A DNA stretch of 64,000 bases from Achatina immaculata. Lineage: Eukaryota > Mollusca > Gastropoda > Stylommatophora > Achatinidae. The notes under the pieces are model-generated. The model had not been told where the DNA came from. It saw only the letters and a program-made list of their open reading frames with translations, and did not search any database. Position numbers and translations under genes: made by a program. Where the stretch lies: NCBI GenBank assembly GCA_009760885.1, contig CM019700.1, positions 2,285,405-2,349,404 on the forward strand. The letters run 5' to 3'. Shown piece by piece: positions 11,205 to 21,905 of the stretch. Within the stretch, counting starts at the first letter, position 1, and each line of letters opens with the position of its first letter.

Positions 11205-11545
11205 GTTGTCCAATATGGCAATCAGCGACCCACAGCTAACATGCTAGCGTCAGAGTTTGTGAACCATAGCTGATCGAGACCATGTCTCACCTCTCCGTTT
11301 GCTCCTTTAATAACAGGCCTAGCCTGGCTAACGGGGGCATGGATCGCCATAGTCCTTATGGTAGTAGAGTCTGATAAAGAAGCATTGCACACCTCCCCCG
11401 CTTTTTAGTTCCACTAAGGGTCTGAAAATGTAGCCTCCATAACCCGCTCCTAGCCGACACGATGCTCTAAGCCGCAACACCTTCACAACATCGGCTGCTA
11501 AGAACACCAGTTGGAAGTTCGGGGAGACAGAAATTAAGACAAGAA
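11205..11545 (+). repeat. Interspersed repeat IR-A, 3' part of third copy
   Basis: Homologous to 8945-9165 over its length, and to 389-430 in inverse orientation. It ends in A-rich tracts (about 11540-11577) that lead straight into the tRNA-Phe-like sequence. Read on the minus strand the order is tRNA-like head, T-rich tract, body. Confidence 0.7.
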
Positions 11546-11589
11546 AGAAAAAAAAAAAAAAAACAGGAAAAAAAAAAACTCCCAATCCT

Positions 11590-11649
11590 GCCGAAACCCG
11601 GGACCTTCAGATCTTCAGTCTAACGCTCTCCCAACTGGGCTATTTCGGC
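11590..11649 (-). tRNA. tRNA-Phe(GAA)-derived sequence with T-arm deletion
   Basis: On the minus strand the sequence starts GCCGAAATAGCCCAGTTGGG, a canonical acceptor stem and D arm. It continues through the anticodon stem-loop ACTGAAGAT (anticodon GAA) and ends GGGTTTCGGC, which pairs with the 5' end. About 12 bases including the invariant GTTCGA of the T loop are missing, so length is 60 rather than about 73. Box A looks intact; box B is destroyed. It is a tRNA pseudogene or the head of a tRNA-derived SINE joined to the IR-A repeat, not a working tRNA. Confidence 0.8.
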
Positions 11650-12971
11650 GACGCAATATCTTGTGTGCGACATGTTGTATTCCCGAAGGACCACACGCTA
11701 AGTACAGGTTTTCCACTGACTGTCTCACAACTTACAGTCCCATATATCATATAGTCCGGATATAATTAACACCCACAGTTTACTGGTTGGGACATACATC
11801 TGTAACGTACGAATCTGTCAAGAGACTAACTATGAATGTACCACTTTTTTTCTTATTGACATACAAATTTGCTGGTGTCAGTTACACAACTGCCTACATG
11901 TACTTGTTTTTTGCTTATTTTATTAAATATTCACCACAGTTACATGAGCGCGCGCATGCAGTGTTTGTACCATTAACAACTTTTGAAAAGATTCTGCAGT
12001 CCACATTCTGTCATGATTATTGATTTTAAACCGGCATCATAGAACATAGGGTATGCCGGAAAATCGATATCAAACCTGCACTGACAGGTCCACGACTTCA
12101 ATGACCGGACGAGAATCTGGGATTTCTCAACTGCGGATAAACCCACCAAAGCAGGAAAGTAACACAGTGGAGCGATCGTGGTGTAAGAAGAGGCATCAGA
12201 GAAATGAATTTGTATATGCTCACACTGCTTTCTGCCATTCTCAAGAGTTAGTAATCTCTGGTAAAATTAAATATTGTGAACATAATGAATATCAGCCTCG
12301 ATTCAACGGACTCTATTCAGTTTGAAAACCTCTGCTCAGCTCGTTAAAGACCAGCAACTCTGGACATGACTTTTTTAAGCGAACCAACTCGACGGCTCTA
12401 CCACAACGCAGTACTAGTAAGATATTTCTAAGAATTCTTGTTTCAACGACCTCATAATGTTGTGTATCGCATCATCTTTTGACCTGGCTTGACTCATGAC
12501 ATGAAATTAACGAACAATTACATAACATAAACTGTTTCAGTCACTCACAAATACTCTTTTCGTGGGAGGGGGAAGAGATCATGTTGGATCTACATATTCT
12601 TACTAAAGTAACCTGTACATTGTTTTTTTTTAAAATTTGGCAGTTTTTACACTTTTCAGTTTCTTTATAACGTTTCTAATGTGATTTTTTGTTCTTTATA
12701 AAGAAATTATTTATAGAAAAAGATATCAGTATACACAACCTTTCTATATGGACTCTTCAAAGTTGTGCTGATGATCACAAATGACATGGAATTGTAATAT
12801 TCTCTCTCTCCACCTCCCCCCCCCCTCTTTTTTCAGTGACCAGGACACATGGGGCTGCTGGTAGGAAGAAATTTTCCACTTCTATTGGTCATTCGCCATA
12901 TTCTTGGTTGTCTCCCATGACAGTCCTCTGTTTACCAGCATTTTCTCTGCTCTAAGTCCCCATGTCACCCG
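11650..12971. other. Unassigned spacer
   Basis: About 1.3 kb with no retroelement or exon signal I can support. Two open frames (11787-12023 and 12053-12325) read as low-quality protein without motifs. A pyrimidine tract lies at 12805-12835. Confidence 0.4.
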
Positions 12972-13396
12972 TGTGGTACCCGGGATCTGCAAAGAATAGG
13001 ACCACTGTACCCTACCACGCATGATCGTAAAAGGCGACTAAGGAGGGTTCGGCATAGGGCCAGCAATCCTATCTGGTAAAAAAACTATCAGACTGCTACA
13101 GAAACGGAAGCAAGGAAAAAAACAAATGCAGGTGGAAGGAGAAATGCTTATCAGGAAACTGAGCCCATGAAGGTTGTGGATGAAAGCCAGCCACTGGAAG
13201 TCCCCAGCCTGACTGCAGACCTCCTGGAACCTAAACACAAGATGCAAATAGGCAGCTGGAATGTAAGAACACTTAATCAGACTGGAAAACTAGCACACAC
13301 CATCAAGGAAATGCACAGATACAAACTAGACATACTAGGAATACAAGAGTCAAGATGGACAGGACAAGGCAGAAGGAAATTAACAACACAGCACAC

Positions 13397-13410
13397 AGAA
13401 GATACAATAA
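13397..13410. repeat. Target-site duplication of the U2-headed SINE, left copy
   Basis: agaagatacaataa here, with agaagatacaataa again at 13834-13847 after the SINE's A tail. The related minus-strand LINE at 16397-16410 carries the sequence once, so it is the empty site. Confidence 0.85.
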
Positions 13411-13415
13411 AGCAG

Positions 13416-13615
13416 TGTCCTCTTGGCAGGTACCCTGATCAACATGCCCTTTGGTTAACAAAAGCGTCGTTATTTTTTAACTAAACGAGATGCCCGAGGC
13501 CTGCCCTGCACATTGAATGCCGGGGGTATGGTCCACATCTCGTTACGGGTGGACCCGGTTTGCAGTACCACCGGGTCACGGCCTGTTGTTTTCGTTGTCT
13601 AAAAAAAAAAAAAAA
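13416..13615 (+). mobile_element. SINE 1: different head, shared body with SINE 2, A tail
   Basis: From about 13485 it shares its 3' body with SINE 2: a long hairpin framed by acgagatg and catctcgt, then cccggtttgcagtaccaccg, then cctgttgttttcgttgtct and an A16 tail. Its first about 65 bases differ from the U2-like head of SINE 2 and I do not recognise them. It is flanked by a 12-bp duplication (acaataaagcag at 13404-13415 and 13616-13627). That duplication includes the first bases of SINE 2, so this SINE landed at the 5' edge of the older one. Confidence 0.8.
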
Positions 13616-13621
13616 ACAATA

Positions 13622-13833
13622 AAGCAGGCGATTTCAGGCCTTTTGGCTAAGATCAAAGTGTAGTTCTGCGCTCTGTAGAATGTACACTTTGTTATTTTGG
13701 AACCAACGAGGTGTTTGAGGCCGCCCTGCACATTAACTGCCGGGGGTAAGGTCCGCATCTCGTTACGGGTGGGCCCGGTTTGCAGTACCACCGGGTCACG
13801 GCCTGTTGTTTCCGTTGTTTCAAAAAAAAAAAA
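13622..13833 (+). mobile_element. SINE 2 with U2 snRNA-like head and stem-loop IV-like body
   Basis: Its start (from about 13628) matches the 5' region of U2 snRNA: ggccttttggctaagatcaa is a 20-base run of the conserved U2 5' domain. Next comes gtgtagt, where U2 carries the branch-point-pairing GTAGTA; here it reads GTAGTT. At 13773-13794 cccggtttgcagtaccaccg resembles U2 stem-loop IV. The middle (Sm site region) does not match U2. Length without tail is close to a U2 RNA. A poly-A tail and a 14-bp target-site duplication show retroposition. I infer a U2-derived SINE, comparable in idea to SINEU families, rather than a functional snRNA. Confidence 0.75.
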
Positions 13834-13847
13834 AGAAGATACAATAA
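13834..13847. repeat. Target-site duplication of the U2-headed SINE, right copy
   Basis: Second copy of the 14-bp sequence at 13397-13410. It follows the A tail and leads back into the interrupted endonuclease frame. Confidence 0.85.
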
Positions 13848-15845
13848 TATGATCAGGTAAAGAAGATCTTCATGAAGGAGGAGTAGCATTGATTATAACA
13901 AATGAAGCATCAAGAGCATTTGCTGAAATGGACCCCAATAAATGTGAGATTATTATATGCACGGTTCAACTCAAGATTCACGAAGCTGTCTATTATAGTT
14001 TGTTATGCACCAACAGAAGCAGCCGAAGAGGAATTAAAAGAAGATTTTTACAACAGCCTCCAAGCCACAGTAGAAACAATACCCAAGCATGATATGCTAC
14101 TCATCTTGGGCGATTTCAATGCAAAAGTAGGCGAGGGAAATGAAGACAGAAGAAGAATCATGGTAAAAGAAGGAATCGGAGAAATAAATGAAAACGGAGA
14201 AAAACTGTGCAGTTTCTGTGAAGAAAACATGATGACCATCGGAGGGACAATTTTCCAACATAAAAACATCCATAAAGTGACTTGGAGGTCCCTAGATAAA
14301 ACCACAGAAAACCAAATCGATCATATACTAATAAATAACAAGGCAATAAAGAAGCTAAAATTAGACAAGGCAACAGGTGAAGATGAAGTGACTGCTGAGA
14401 TGTTGAAAGCAGATGAAACGGAAACACCAAAACATCTTTGCTGGATATTACAACAAATTTGGGATCTAGAAAAAGCTCCAGAGGAGTGGAAAACTGGGCT
14501 TATAGTAAAACTACCAAAGAAGGGTGACCTCAGAGATTACGGGAACTGGAGAGGCATTACCCTACTGCCACTCACCAGTAAAGTATTTTGCAGAATAATC
14601 ATCAACAGAATTGTACCAGCACATGAAGGAAAACTTCGAAAAGAGCAGGCAGGATTTAGGAAAGGAAGATCATGCATAGACCACATATTTGTACTTAGAC
14701 AAATATTAGAACAGTCAAATGAGTGGCATAGCAGAACATATGCATTGTTTATAGATTTTGAGAAAGCCTTTGACAGTGTCAACAGAGATGCATTGTGGAA
14801 AATCCTAAGATGGCATGGCCTCCCCCATAAGATAGTTAATGTAATCAAAGCCCTATACGAGGGTTTTCAGTGCAAAGTTATCTGTGGAGAACATACCTCC
14901 AGCAGCTTTAGGGTACAAACAGGAGTGAAGCAGGGATGTGTACTATCACCAACATATCTTGCCAACAGACTGGTTAATGAAGGAGGCAACATCAGACAAA
15001 CGCAGAGGATTACAATGGACCCTCAACACAGTGCTGGAGGACCTTGACTTTGCGGACGACATTTGTCTACTGTCAAGCAGCCACAAAGAAATGCAAGATA
15101 AAATAAACAAGCTAACTCAGAATGCAAACAACACAGGACTAAAGATCAGCGTTAGGAAAGACAAAGTTAATGAAGCAAAATGTGAACAATAGAAATGTAC
15201 TCAGAGTAGATAGCAAGTTAGTGGAGGAAGTCAATGAATTTGTATACCTTGGCAGTAAAGTAGTAGAAAATGGAGACAGCACAGAGGACATCAACATCAG
15301 ACTTACTAGAGCAAACCAGGCTTTTGCAGTACTGCAGACTATATGGAAATCTAAAAAACTAAGCATGAATACGAAAATCAGGATATTTAAGAGTAATGTT
15401 CTAAGTGTACTACTCTATGGAAGTGAATGCTGGAAAATCACCAAAACCATAGAAAACAAGTTGAATTCTTTCCAGACTAAATGTTTACGAAGAATTAGAG
15501 AAATATTTTGGCCAAACACCATAAGAAATAACATCTTGTTGGCAGAGGTGGAGATGAAGCCACTGACAGCAGTTATTGAGGAAAGACGCTGGCGATGGGT
15601 GGGACACGTGATCCGAATGACTGACAAGTAACTACCAAAAACAGCACTAAGATGGATACCACAGGGGAACAGAAGTAAGGGTAGACCAAAAGAGACATGG
15701 AGAAGAACAACAGAGAGGATGTTGAGCAATAGAGGGCTCACCTGGGCAAGAGCAGAAAAAAAGGCGAAGGACAGGCATTTGTGGAAAACCCTTGCGGAAG
15801 CCCCATGTGCACTGGGCACTTAAGGTTCAGAGAGAGAGAGAGAGA

Positions 15846-15990
15846 TATGTCCCCATGTCTCTTTGGGTCATCCTATTCTTCTCTTACCCTGTTGGAGTCC
15901 AGCCCACATCAAGTGTTCATGTTAAGGATCTTTCTGTCATTCTCATAATGTGCCCAATTCATTGTCACCTTCTCCCGTCAACAGCGTCTT
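15846..15990 (-). mobile_element. Small RTE-like LINE C-terminal fragment
   Basis: Minus-strand reading gives a worn GHIMRMTERSLT block followed by GWTPTG and TQRDMG. This corresponds to the GHVIRMTDK...LRWIPQG...GRPKETW terminus of RTE-like elements. It abuts the (AG)n end of the preceding plus-strand LINE. Confidence 0.6.
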
Positions 15991-16309
15991 AACAAGTCAT
16001 TACTTTGATATTTCGCCAGAATACTCCTTTGAAATCATTTGCTATGAAAGGTGTCAAGTGTTTGTGCAGCTGTCTGTGTTATTTTCCAGCGTGTCCTCCC
16101 ACATAAACAAAAAGGTTTCACACTTCCTTAAACTAATCTGAAATTAATTGAAAATATTAATTTTTATTAATTCTGAAATTAAAAATATTTTTACAGCACA
16201 TTCTGTATGAACCTTTAGCTTTTTTTTTACAGGCTGCTTTATACTGGCCTCTGTCTGATGGATTGGTCGTTATACTGTATAGCTATGGTGGTTCATATGT
16301 CTCTCTCTT
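15991..16309. other. Unassigned spacer
   Basis: About 320 AT-rich bases between LINE fragments. Nothing recognised. Confidence 0.4.
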
Positions 16310-16838
16310 TCTTTCAGCAATGCTCTTAATTAATGCTTCTTTTGTTATAATCAATGCTACTCCTCCTTCATGTATGATCTTCTTTACCTGACCATATTAT
16401 TGTATCTTCTGTGTGCTGTGTTGTTAATTTCCTTCTGCCTTGTCTTGTCCATCTTGATTCTTGTATTCCTAGTGTGTCTAGTTTGTATCTGTGCATTTCC
16501 TTGATGGTTTGTGCTAGTTTTCCAGTCTGCTTAAGTGTTCTTACATTCCAGCTGCCTATTTGCATCTTGTGTTTAGGTTCCAGGAGGTCTGCAGTCGGGC
16601 TGGGGACTTCCAGTGGCTGGCTTTCATCCACAACCTTCATGGGCTCAGTTTCCTGATAAGCATTTCTCCTTCCACCTGCATTTGTTTTTTCTCTTGCTTC
16701 CGTTTCTGTAGCAGTCTGATAGTTTTTTACCAGATAGGGTTGCTGGCCCTATGCTGAACCCTCCTTAGTCGCCTTTTACGATCATGCGTGGTAGGGTACA
16801 GTGGTCCTATTCTTTGCAGATCCCGGGTACCACACGGG
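16310..16838 (-). mobile_element. 5' end of RTE-like LINE, minus copy lacking the SINEs
   Basis: Reverse complement of 12972-13415 plus 13848-13915. It holds the 5' leader, then QIGSWNVRTLKQTGKLA, then LGIQESRWTRQGRRK. It runs through the point where the plus copy carries two SINEs without interruption, so it preserves the pre-insertion sequence. It is cut at about 16310 within the endonuclease. Confidence 0.9.
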
Positions 16839-17165
16839 GGGTTCATATATACTCCTGTTATAAACTAGAGGAGGTTCGTATATACTCCTGTTATAAACTG
16901 GAGGTGGTTCGCATATATTGCATGTTATAAACTGGAGGTGGTTTGTAATATACTGCCTGCTATAAACTGGAGGTGGTTTGTAATATACTGCCTGCTATAA
17001 ACTGGAGGTGGTTCATATTTACTGGCAGCTATAAACTGGAGATGGTTTGTATATAACTAGTTTCCATAAACTGGATGTGGTTTGTATGTAATGTCTGTTA
17101 TAAACTGGAGGTGGTTCATATATACTGCCTGTTATAAACTGGAGGTGGTTTGTATGAACTGATTG
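16839..17165. repeat. 34-35-bp minisatellite
   Basis: About nine units of ggaggtggttygtatatact plus gcctgttataaact, with frequent substitutions. It starts exactly at the end of the minus-strand LINE leader. Confidence 0.85.
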
Positions 17166-18079
17166 CCATACAGTGAAAGTGGTTCCTCCAGCATAACTCT
17201 ACCACATACTTGTATGCCATGTATTCTATATGTTGGAAAGCTGCAGTGATGACCACAAGTGGCAACATACAACACTATATAGAGGAAACACATGTTTCAT
17301 ATACTGAGCACAACATACAACACCATATAGAGGAAGCACAACACATTCAATTATTTTAGCAAAAACTTCTTCAAAACCACACAACTAACAACAATCCCTG
17401 GTTCTGAATGATGAAATTGTGTCATATACCACCAACAACAACTGAATGAATTTTATCACCAATATATTCAAACATAAACAAGGTTCCTGCATACACATAA
17501 TGCATAAACATTTATTACATATCAATATTATATAAAATCAAAGTGCATATATTTAGAAAAAAAACAACAAACAGAAAAAGTCCAATAACAATGATAAGTT
17601 GATAACTCCAACTATCACAACACTCCCTCACACTTACACCTCTTCAATACACCATATCACTAACCTGTGGTATGTTGGTTTCTTGCTGCTCAAAGAGACA
17701 TCACATCCATACACCTCTCACACCATACTCTCACAGTTTCAAGTATTCATCATTTATATGTTAACACAAACTTTAAACACAATGTGTAACAAAAAGTAAA
17801 CAAAATGTTAACAAAGATATACCATATATGCAACATGTAGTAACTCCAGTGCAAAATAAAGAAAAAAAAATGTTTTTGCACTGTATATTATTCCCAATCG
17901 AGTAATCCAATGCAAGTAAATACAGATACCTTTGGAGAGACATTGGTTCAGGGGACTGCTGTGAGGAAGACAGATGCAGCAGGTAACAGATCTGAAGAAA
18001 GATAAACTGGGACTTGGTGACATCAACATGAGGATAAGAACATCATGTCACTGACTGGTAACTGCTATAAAACTGATGA
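17166..18079. other. Unassigned AT-rich region
   Basis: About 900 bases. A short direct repeat (cacaacatacaacaccatat-like, near 17262 and 17308) is present. No reliable exon or element found. Confidence 0.4.
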
Positions 18080-18215
18080 GAAAGTGATGAGTCAGATGAT
18101 GAGCAAGATGAAGAAGAGAAACCTCTTTCTTCTTTGCCATTCGGCCATAAGAAAGTGTTGCCCTGTGTTGCATTATGCCCTTGTGGCTCAACACATCCAA
18201 CTTTGCTCAATGAAT
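18080..18215 (+). CDS. Coding-like island (acidic, Cys-rich), unassigned
   Basis: One plus-strand frame reads ESDESDDEQDEEEKPLSSLP, then FGHKKVLPCVALCPCGSTHP and TLLNE. The acidic start, and the tidy CxxCxC-like cluster after it, look more like protein than chance. The frame stays open to about 18302 but loses quality after 18215. I see no clear acceptor site. It may be an exon of an unknown gene or a transposon scrap. Confidence 0.3.
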
Positions 18216-18270
18216 ATTTTTTTTGGACTGAGTTCATCTTTCCCATTGTGACCCCAATTCACTTTGCCAG

Positions 18271-18434
18271 ACTGCTGTCTCCAGGAGTACTACCGGGTGG
18301 GAGAATGTGATCTTGGCTGGCTATGGTTTGTCAACCCTGATGCATGCAGTCAACCACCAGTCATTGACTGCTACCTCAATCAGCCTGAGCAGTGTGTCAT
18401 CACTGCCAGTAGCAGAAGAAGAAAAGATGATGAG
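18271..18434 (+). CDS. Candidate internal exon, unassigned
   Basis: It is preceded by a pyrimidine-rich stretch and AG (tttgccag, to 18270) and followed by a GT (atgatgag then gtggca). Between them the frame reads TAVSRSTTGWENVILAGYGL, then STLMHAVNHQSLTATSISLS and SVSSLPVAEEEK. The composition is protein-like and the splice borders are plausible (phase 0 in, phase 2 out). It lies upstream of the candidate gene exons at 32-49 kb on the same strand, but nothing connects them directly. A second open frame overlaps, so the call is tentative. Confidence 0.35.
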
Positions 18435-18776
18435 GTGGCAAACAGAATAAAATGGGAGGATAATGGGATGATATGAAGAATACAACAAAAAAGAAGAGAT
18501 GATGTGAGTGAGATAATGAACAAAACAAGAAGAGAAGATAATGAAGTGAAGAACACAACAAGAAGAGGAGATGATGAGTGACATAATAAATACAAAGAAG
18601 AATAAAATGAGGAACAAAAAGAAATGGCAACAGTGAATTCCTCTTCTTCTGCAGCATTCCGAGCTATTAAGGCTCACTGCTGCAGATAAAGTTCTCCTCC
18701 ATTCCTTTCTATTCTTCTCTCTTCAGTTGTTGACACCAATTTCTTTTATATCTTCTTCTATGTTGTCTTTCCATCT
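18435..18776. other. Purine-rich spacer
   Basis: GAAGA-rich plus-strand sequence to about 18620, then T/C-rich sequence leading to the (TTC)n of the next LINE. No gene seen. Confidence 0.4.
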
Positions 18777-21384
18777 TCTTCTTCTTCTTCTTCTTCGTTC
18801 ACATTGTCTGTCTATATCTTCAGTCCTGTCTCTTGGATAAATTTCACTGTTTTTTGTAATTCATGTATGGAACCGTAGAGCTTATCTTCTTTAGTGGTTT
18901 CGCTGGGTCAGTAATTATTTCTCAGTGTTTCATAGTTGGTGCAGTTCTGGAGGATATGTTCCACAGTTTGGGGCACCTGGGCACATGTACATAGATTAGT
19001 AGTACCAACCTTAAACTTTGTATACATATGACTTCGGAGTCGGCTGTGTCCTGTTCGGAGACGGAAGATGGTGACTTGTTCCTTTCTGTTTAGCATGTGA
19101 TTAGTATGTCTGGTTGTTCCATTTCAGTGCCCTCTTTGGCCAGATGGTCAGCTTTCTCACTGCCTGGTATCCTACAGTGGGAGGGAATCCATTGCAAAGT
19201 GACTCCATGTTGTAAGCCAATTTTTGACAAGGCATCCTTAAGGTCTGGTAGTTTGTTGCACTGAAGAGCTTCCAGTACTGATCTTGCATCTGTGAGAATT
19301 ACTACGGGACATGTGTCAATTCTATAGTCTGATAGTTTTTCAACTGCAGCAATAATTGCCCTAACTTCTGCATCATAGTTGTTGCAGTATTTTCCAGTGG
19401 GTATGGAAATCTTATCAGTGGTGTTGTTTGGATATTCAATATGTGCTCCTGCTCCTCCATCCTTTATGGCATTATGTGCAGATCCATTTGTATACACACG
19501 TATCCAGGTGTCACATGGATATTTGTCATCTAGAACACTAAGTGTGGCTGTTGATCTTACAAGACTGCTCTGCATCTCACCATTCTGCACACCTTTCACT
19601 TCAGTCTGAATAGTTATTTGTGTATAATCTGCTTCTTTCCATGGTGTATGCTCTGGTACAGATGATAATGGAGCGACTACAGTTGGAAGGTCAGGTATCA
19701 GCTTACGCATACGCTTGGCTTGGTGAATGAAGCTGCTTCTTTTAAGCGTCTTAGTGCCAAGTTATTGAATCTCTCCTTCAGGGGATGGCTTACAGAGCTA
19801 AGGAATTTTTCTCACATGGTCACGACCTTTGTGTCTCTATGTTCCTTTAGCGCTTGAACACCAACTATTTTCTGCATTTCTACTATTGGTGTGGACCTCA
19901 TGGCACCTGTGATAATCCGCAGTGACCGATTTTGAACCTTGTCTAGATTATGCAGCGTAGTGTTTGATGCTGTGCACCAAGATGTTGAGCCATATTCTAA
20001 ATGTGGTAGAATACTTTGCTGATATGCATTCTTGAGGATTCTTTCACTAACTCCCCATGTGGTTCCACTCAATTTTCTTAATATGGCTAGTTGTCTTCTG
20101 GCTTTTGCTTCTGCACTGTTGATGTGTTGCTTCCAGGTCAGTTTTGAGTCAAGAGTCATTCCTAAGTAAGTGGGTTGGTTGTCAATCTTTAAGGATATTT
20201 CATTTACAAAGATCTTACCTGCTTTCTGTTTAGATGAGAGAGTGAACAGAGTGGTGCTTGATTTCTCTGTGTTGATACTTACACACCATTTGTTTGTCCA
20301 TGATGTCAAGATGTCTGCTGCTCTTTGGAGTCTCTGTGTAGCAACTGTCGCATATTCATCTGTACACCACATGACCAGATCATCTGCATACAGTGCTGCT
20401 TTGATTCCATAGGGAAGTTCCTTGAATACAAGGAATAGTGCAGGCGAAAGGACTCCTCCTTGTGGTACACCGTGTCGCAGAAGTACTTTCTGGCTTTTGT
20501 GTCCATCCATTACTACTCTAGTTCTTCTATTGTGTAAATAGGACTTTACCCAGTTGTACAGTCTTCCATTCACATTGCAGTTTCTTAGTTTCCACAGCAG
20601 ACCTTTTTTTCCATACTTTATCAAGGCTATCTTCAGGTCTATCCATGCTGCTAGTACAAGGTTTTTCTCTTGGAATGCATCCTCAATCTCTTGAGAGAGA
20701 TAGGTCACTTGATCGTCCGAACTGTAGTACTGCCCAAATCCTGCTTGTTGTGGAACGAGAAGGTTTTCACTTTCTATGTACCATTTTAGCCTCAGGTCAA
20801 TGATGCGTTCCATCATTTTGCATAGGCAGCTAGTGAGACTGATTGGCCTGTAGCTGGAGACAGTATCACTGTTTTTTCCTTATTATTGGTACCATGCTTG
20901 CTTCCTTCCAGATTTGAGGTAACTTACCTGTGCTCCAGCACATATTGAAAATATCTAACAGCTTTCCCATTGTTGCCATTCCCAGGTTCTTGATCATTTC
21001 ACTGGACACTCCATCTGGTCCTGGTGATTTCCTTGGTTTCAGTTTACTAACTGCTAGGTCTAACTTGCTGCATGTGATTGGTGCATCCATGACCTTCACT
21101 TTTTTGCCTTGTTCCTCTTCTTTCTGTGGGTCAATGCGCACTGTACGCTCTTTCTCTGGATGGATATCAATGTTGCAGTCCTGTGCAAACATGCGAGCAA
21201 AGTGATCTGCTACCTGCTTACCTGTAAGAGTTTTCCCATCCTCTATTAGTGTAATCTTTGTACTTCTTCCAGTACTCTCATCATTTAACTGTTTGATTAG
21301 TTTCCACAGTTTCCTTCCATCCTTTTCAAAGTTTAGGGACTCTGTTTTCTCTCTCCAACTTTCTCATCTGGCTTGCAGCTTCAT
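18777..21384 (-). mobile_element. RNase H-bearing LINE, copy 3, longest copy
   Basis: Minus strand, 3' (GAA)n at 18777-18798. From its 5' side: DGRKLWKLIKQLNDEST linker, KPRKSPGPDGVSSEMIKNL (about 21000), AGFGQYYSSDDQ, AWIDLKIALIKYGKK (worn block A), HGVPQGGVLSPALF, YADDLVMWCTDEYA (about 20380), YLGMTLDSKLTWKQH. RNase H (about 19500-19120) has VYTNGSAHNA with Asn at the first catalytic Asp position, then EVRAIIAA, LTDARSV and ADHLAKEG. The C-terminus has CTCAQ...EHILQNC. Frameshifts and stops are few but present. It is the best guide to the family's structure here. Confidence 0.93.
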
Positions 21385-21905
21385 CATCATCAGGTGCCGT
21401 GCCGACTGGCGTTGGCTATTATGCTTATCCAGAGTACACGATCCTTCATGCAGGCCATCAGTTCAGTTGGTGATCTCCTCTCACACCATCCCGTCAGACT
21501 GTCCAGTATCATTTCTCTTGGTCTTCCTCTTGATCTTCTTCCTTCTATTTTTCCTGTTGTTATATTTTCAATGCCCCCTCTTCTCATTGCATGTCCTATG
21601 AAAGTACATTGTCTCTCTCTTATCTTTCTGACAAGGTTTTTTGCCTCTCCAGCTCTTCTCATACATTCTTCATTAGTTATTTTTGCTGTCCAGGGGATTC
21701 GCAACATTCTTCTAATAAACCACATTTCTGCTGCTTCCAATGATTTTTGTGCAGACTTGCCTATTGTCCATGATTCACTTCCATATAACAAGATAGGTTC
21801 AATATAGCATTTTACGACTCGTTTTCTAACATTCATTGATAAAGATGTGTTAGCTAATATGTTTCTCATTCCTGAAATGCAGTCTTTGCTTGGCCTATTC
21901 TGTTC
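21385..21905 (-). mobile_element. RTE-like LINE 3' end, minus copy
   Basis: Minus-strand relative of 7715-8238: RIGQAKTAFQ, MRNILANTSLSMNVRKRV, YGSESWTIGKSAQKSLEAAE, RRMLRIPWTAKITNEECMRR, then QCTFIGHAMRRGGIENITTG, GRPREMILDSL and the C-terminus SIIANASRHGT. Its (GAT)n tail (ttcatcatcatca on the plus strand) abuts the 5' end of the LINE at 18777-21384. The second half is one long open frame of about 159 codons. Confidence 0.9.

Larger units (their letters stand above)
12972..15835 (+). mobile_element. RTE-like LINE with APE endonuclease, RT and C-terminal blocks; disrupted
   Basis: Untranslated 5' leader 12972-13165. APE-type endonuclease: GSWNVRTLNQTGKLA and ILGIQESRWTGQG (13250-13365), YAPT and LGDFNAKVG (14010-14130), and NQIDHILIN near 14315. 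A deletion joins the endonuclease to the RT linker (TGEDEVTAEMLKAD). RT blocks are GNWRGITLLP, FIDFEKAFDSVNRD (about 14750), VKQGCVLSP (14925) and FADDICLLSS (about 15045). A C-terminal block has YGSECWKIT, RWRWVGHVIRMTDK and GRPKETWRR. Two SINEs sit inside the endonuclease at 13416-13833, and there are several stops and frameshifts. It ends in (AG)n at 15826-15845. Confidence 0.9.

Noticed and set aside
11590..11649. A working tRNA-Phe gene
   Set aside because: The T arm, including box B, is missing, so it could neither fold nor be transcribed normally.
13628..13815. A functional U2 snRNA gene
   Set aside because: The branch-site-pairing sequence is altered, no Sm site is visible, and the sequence ends in a poly-A tail with a target-site duplication, as expected of a retroposed copy.
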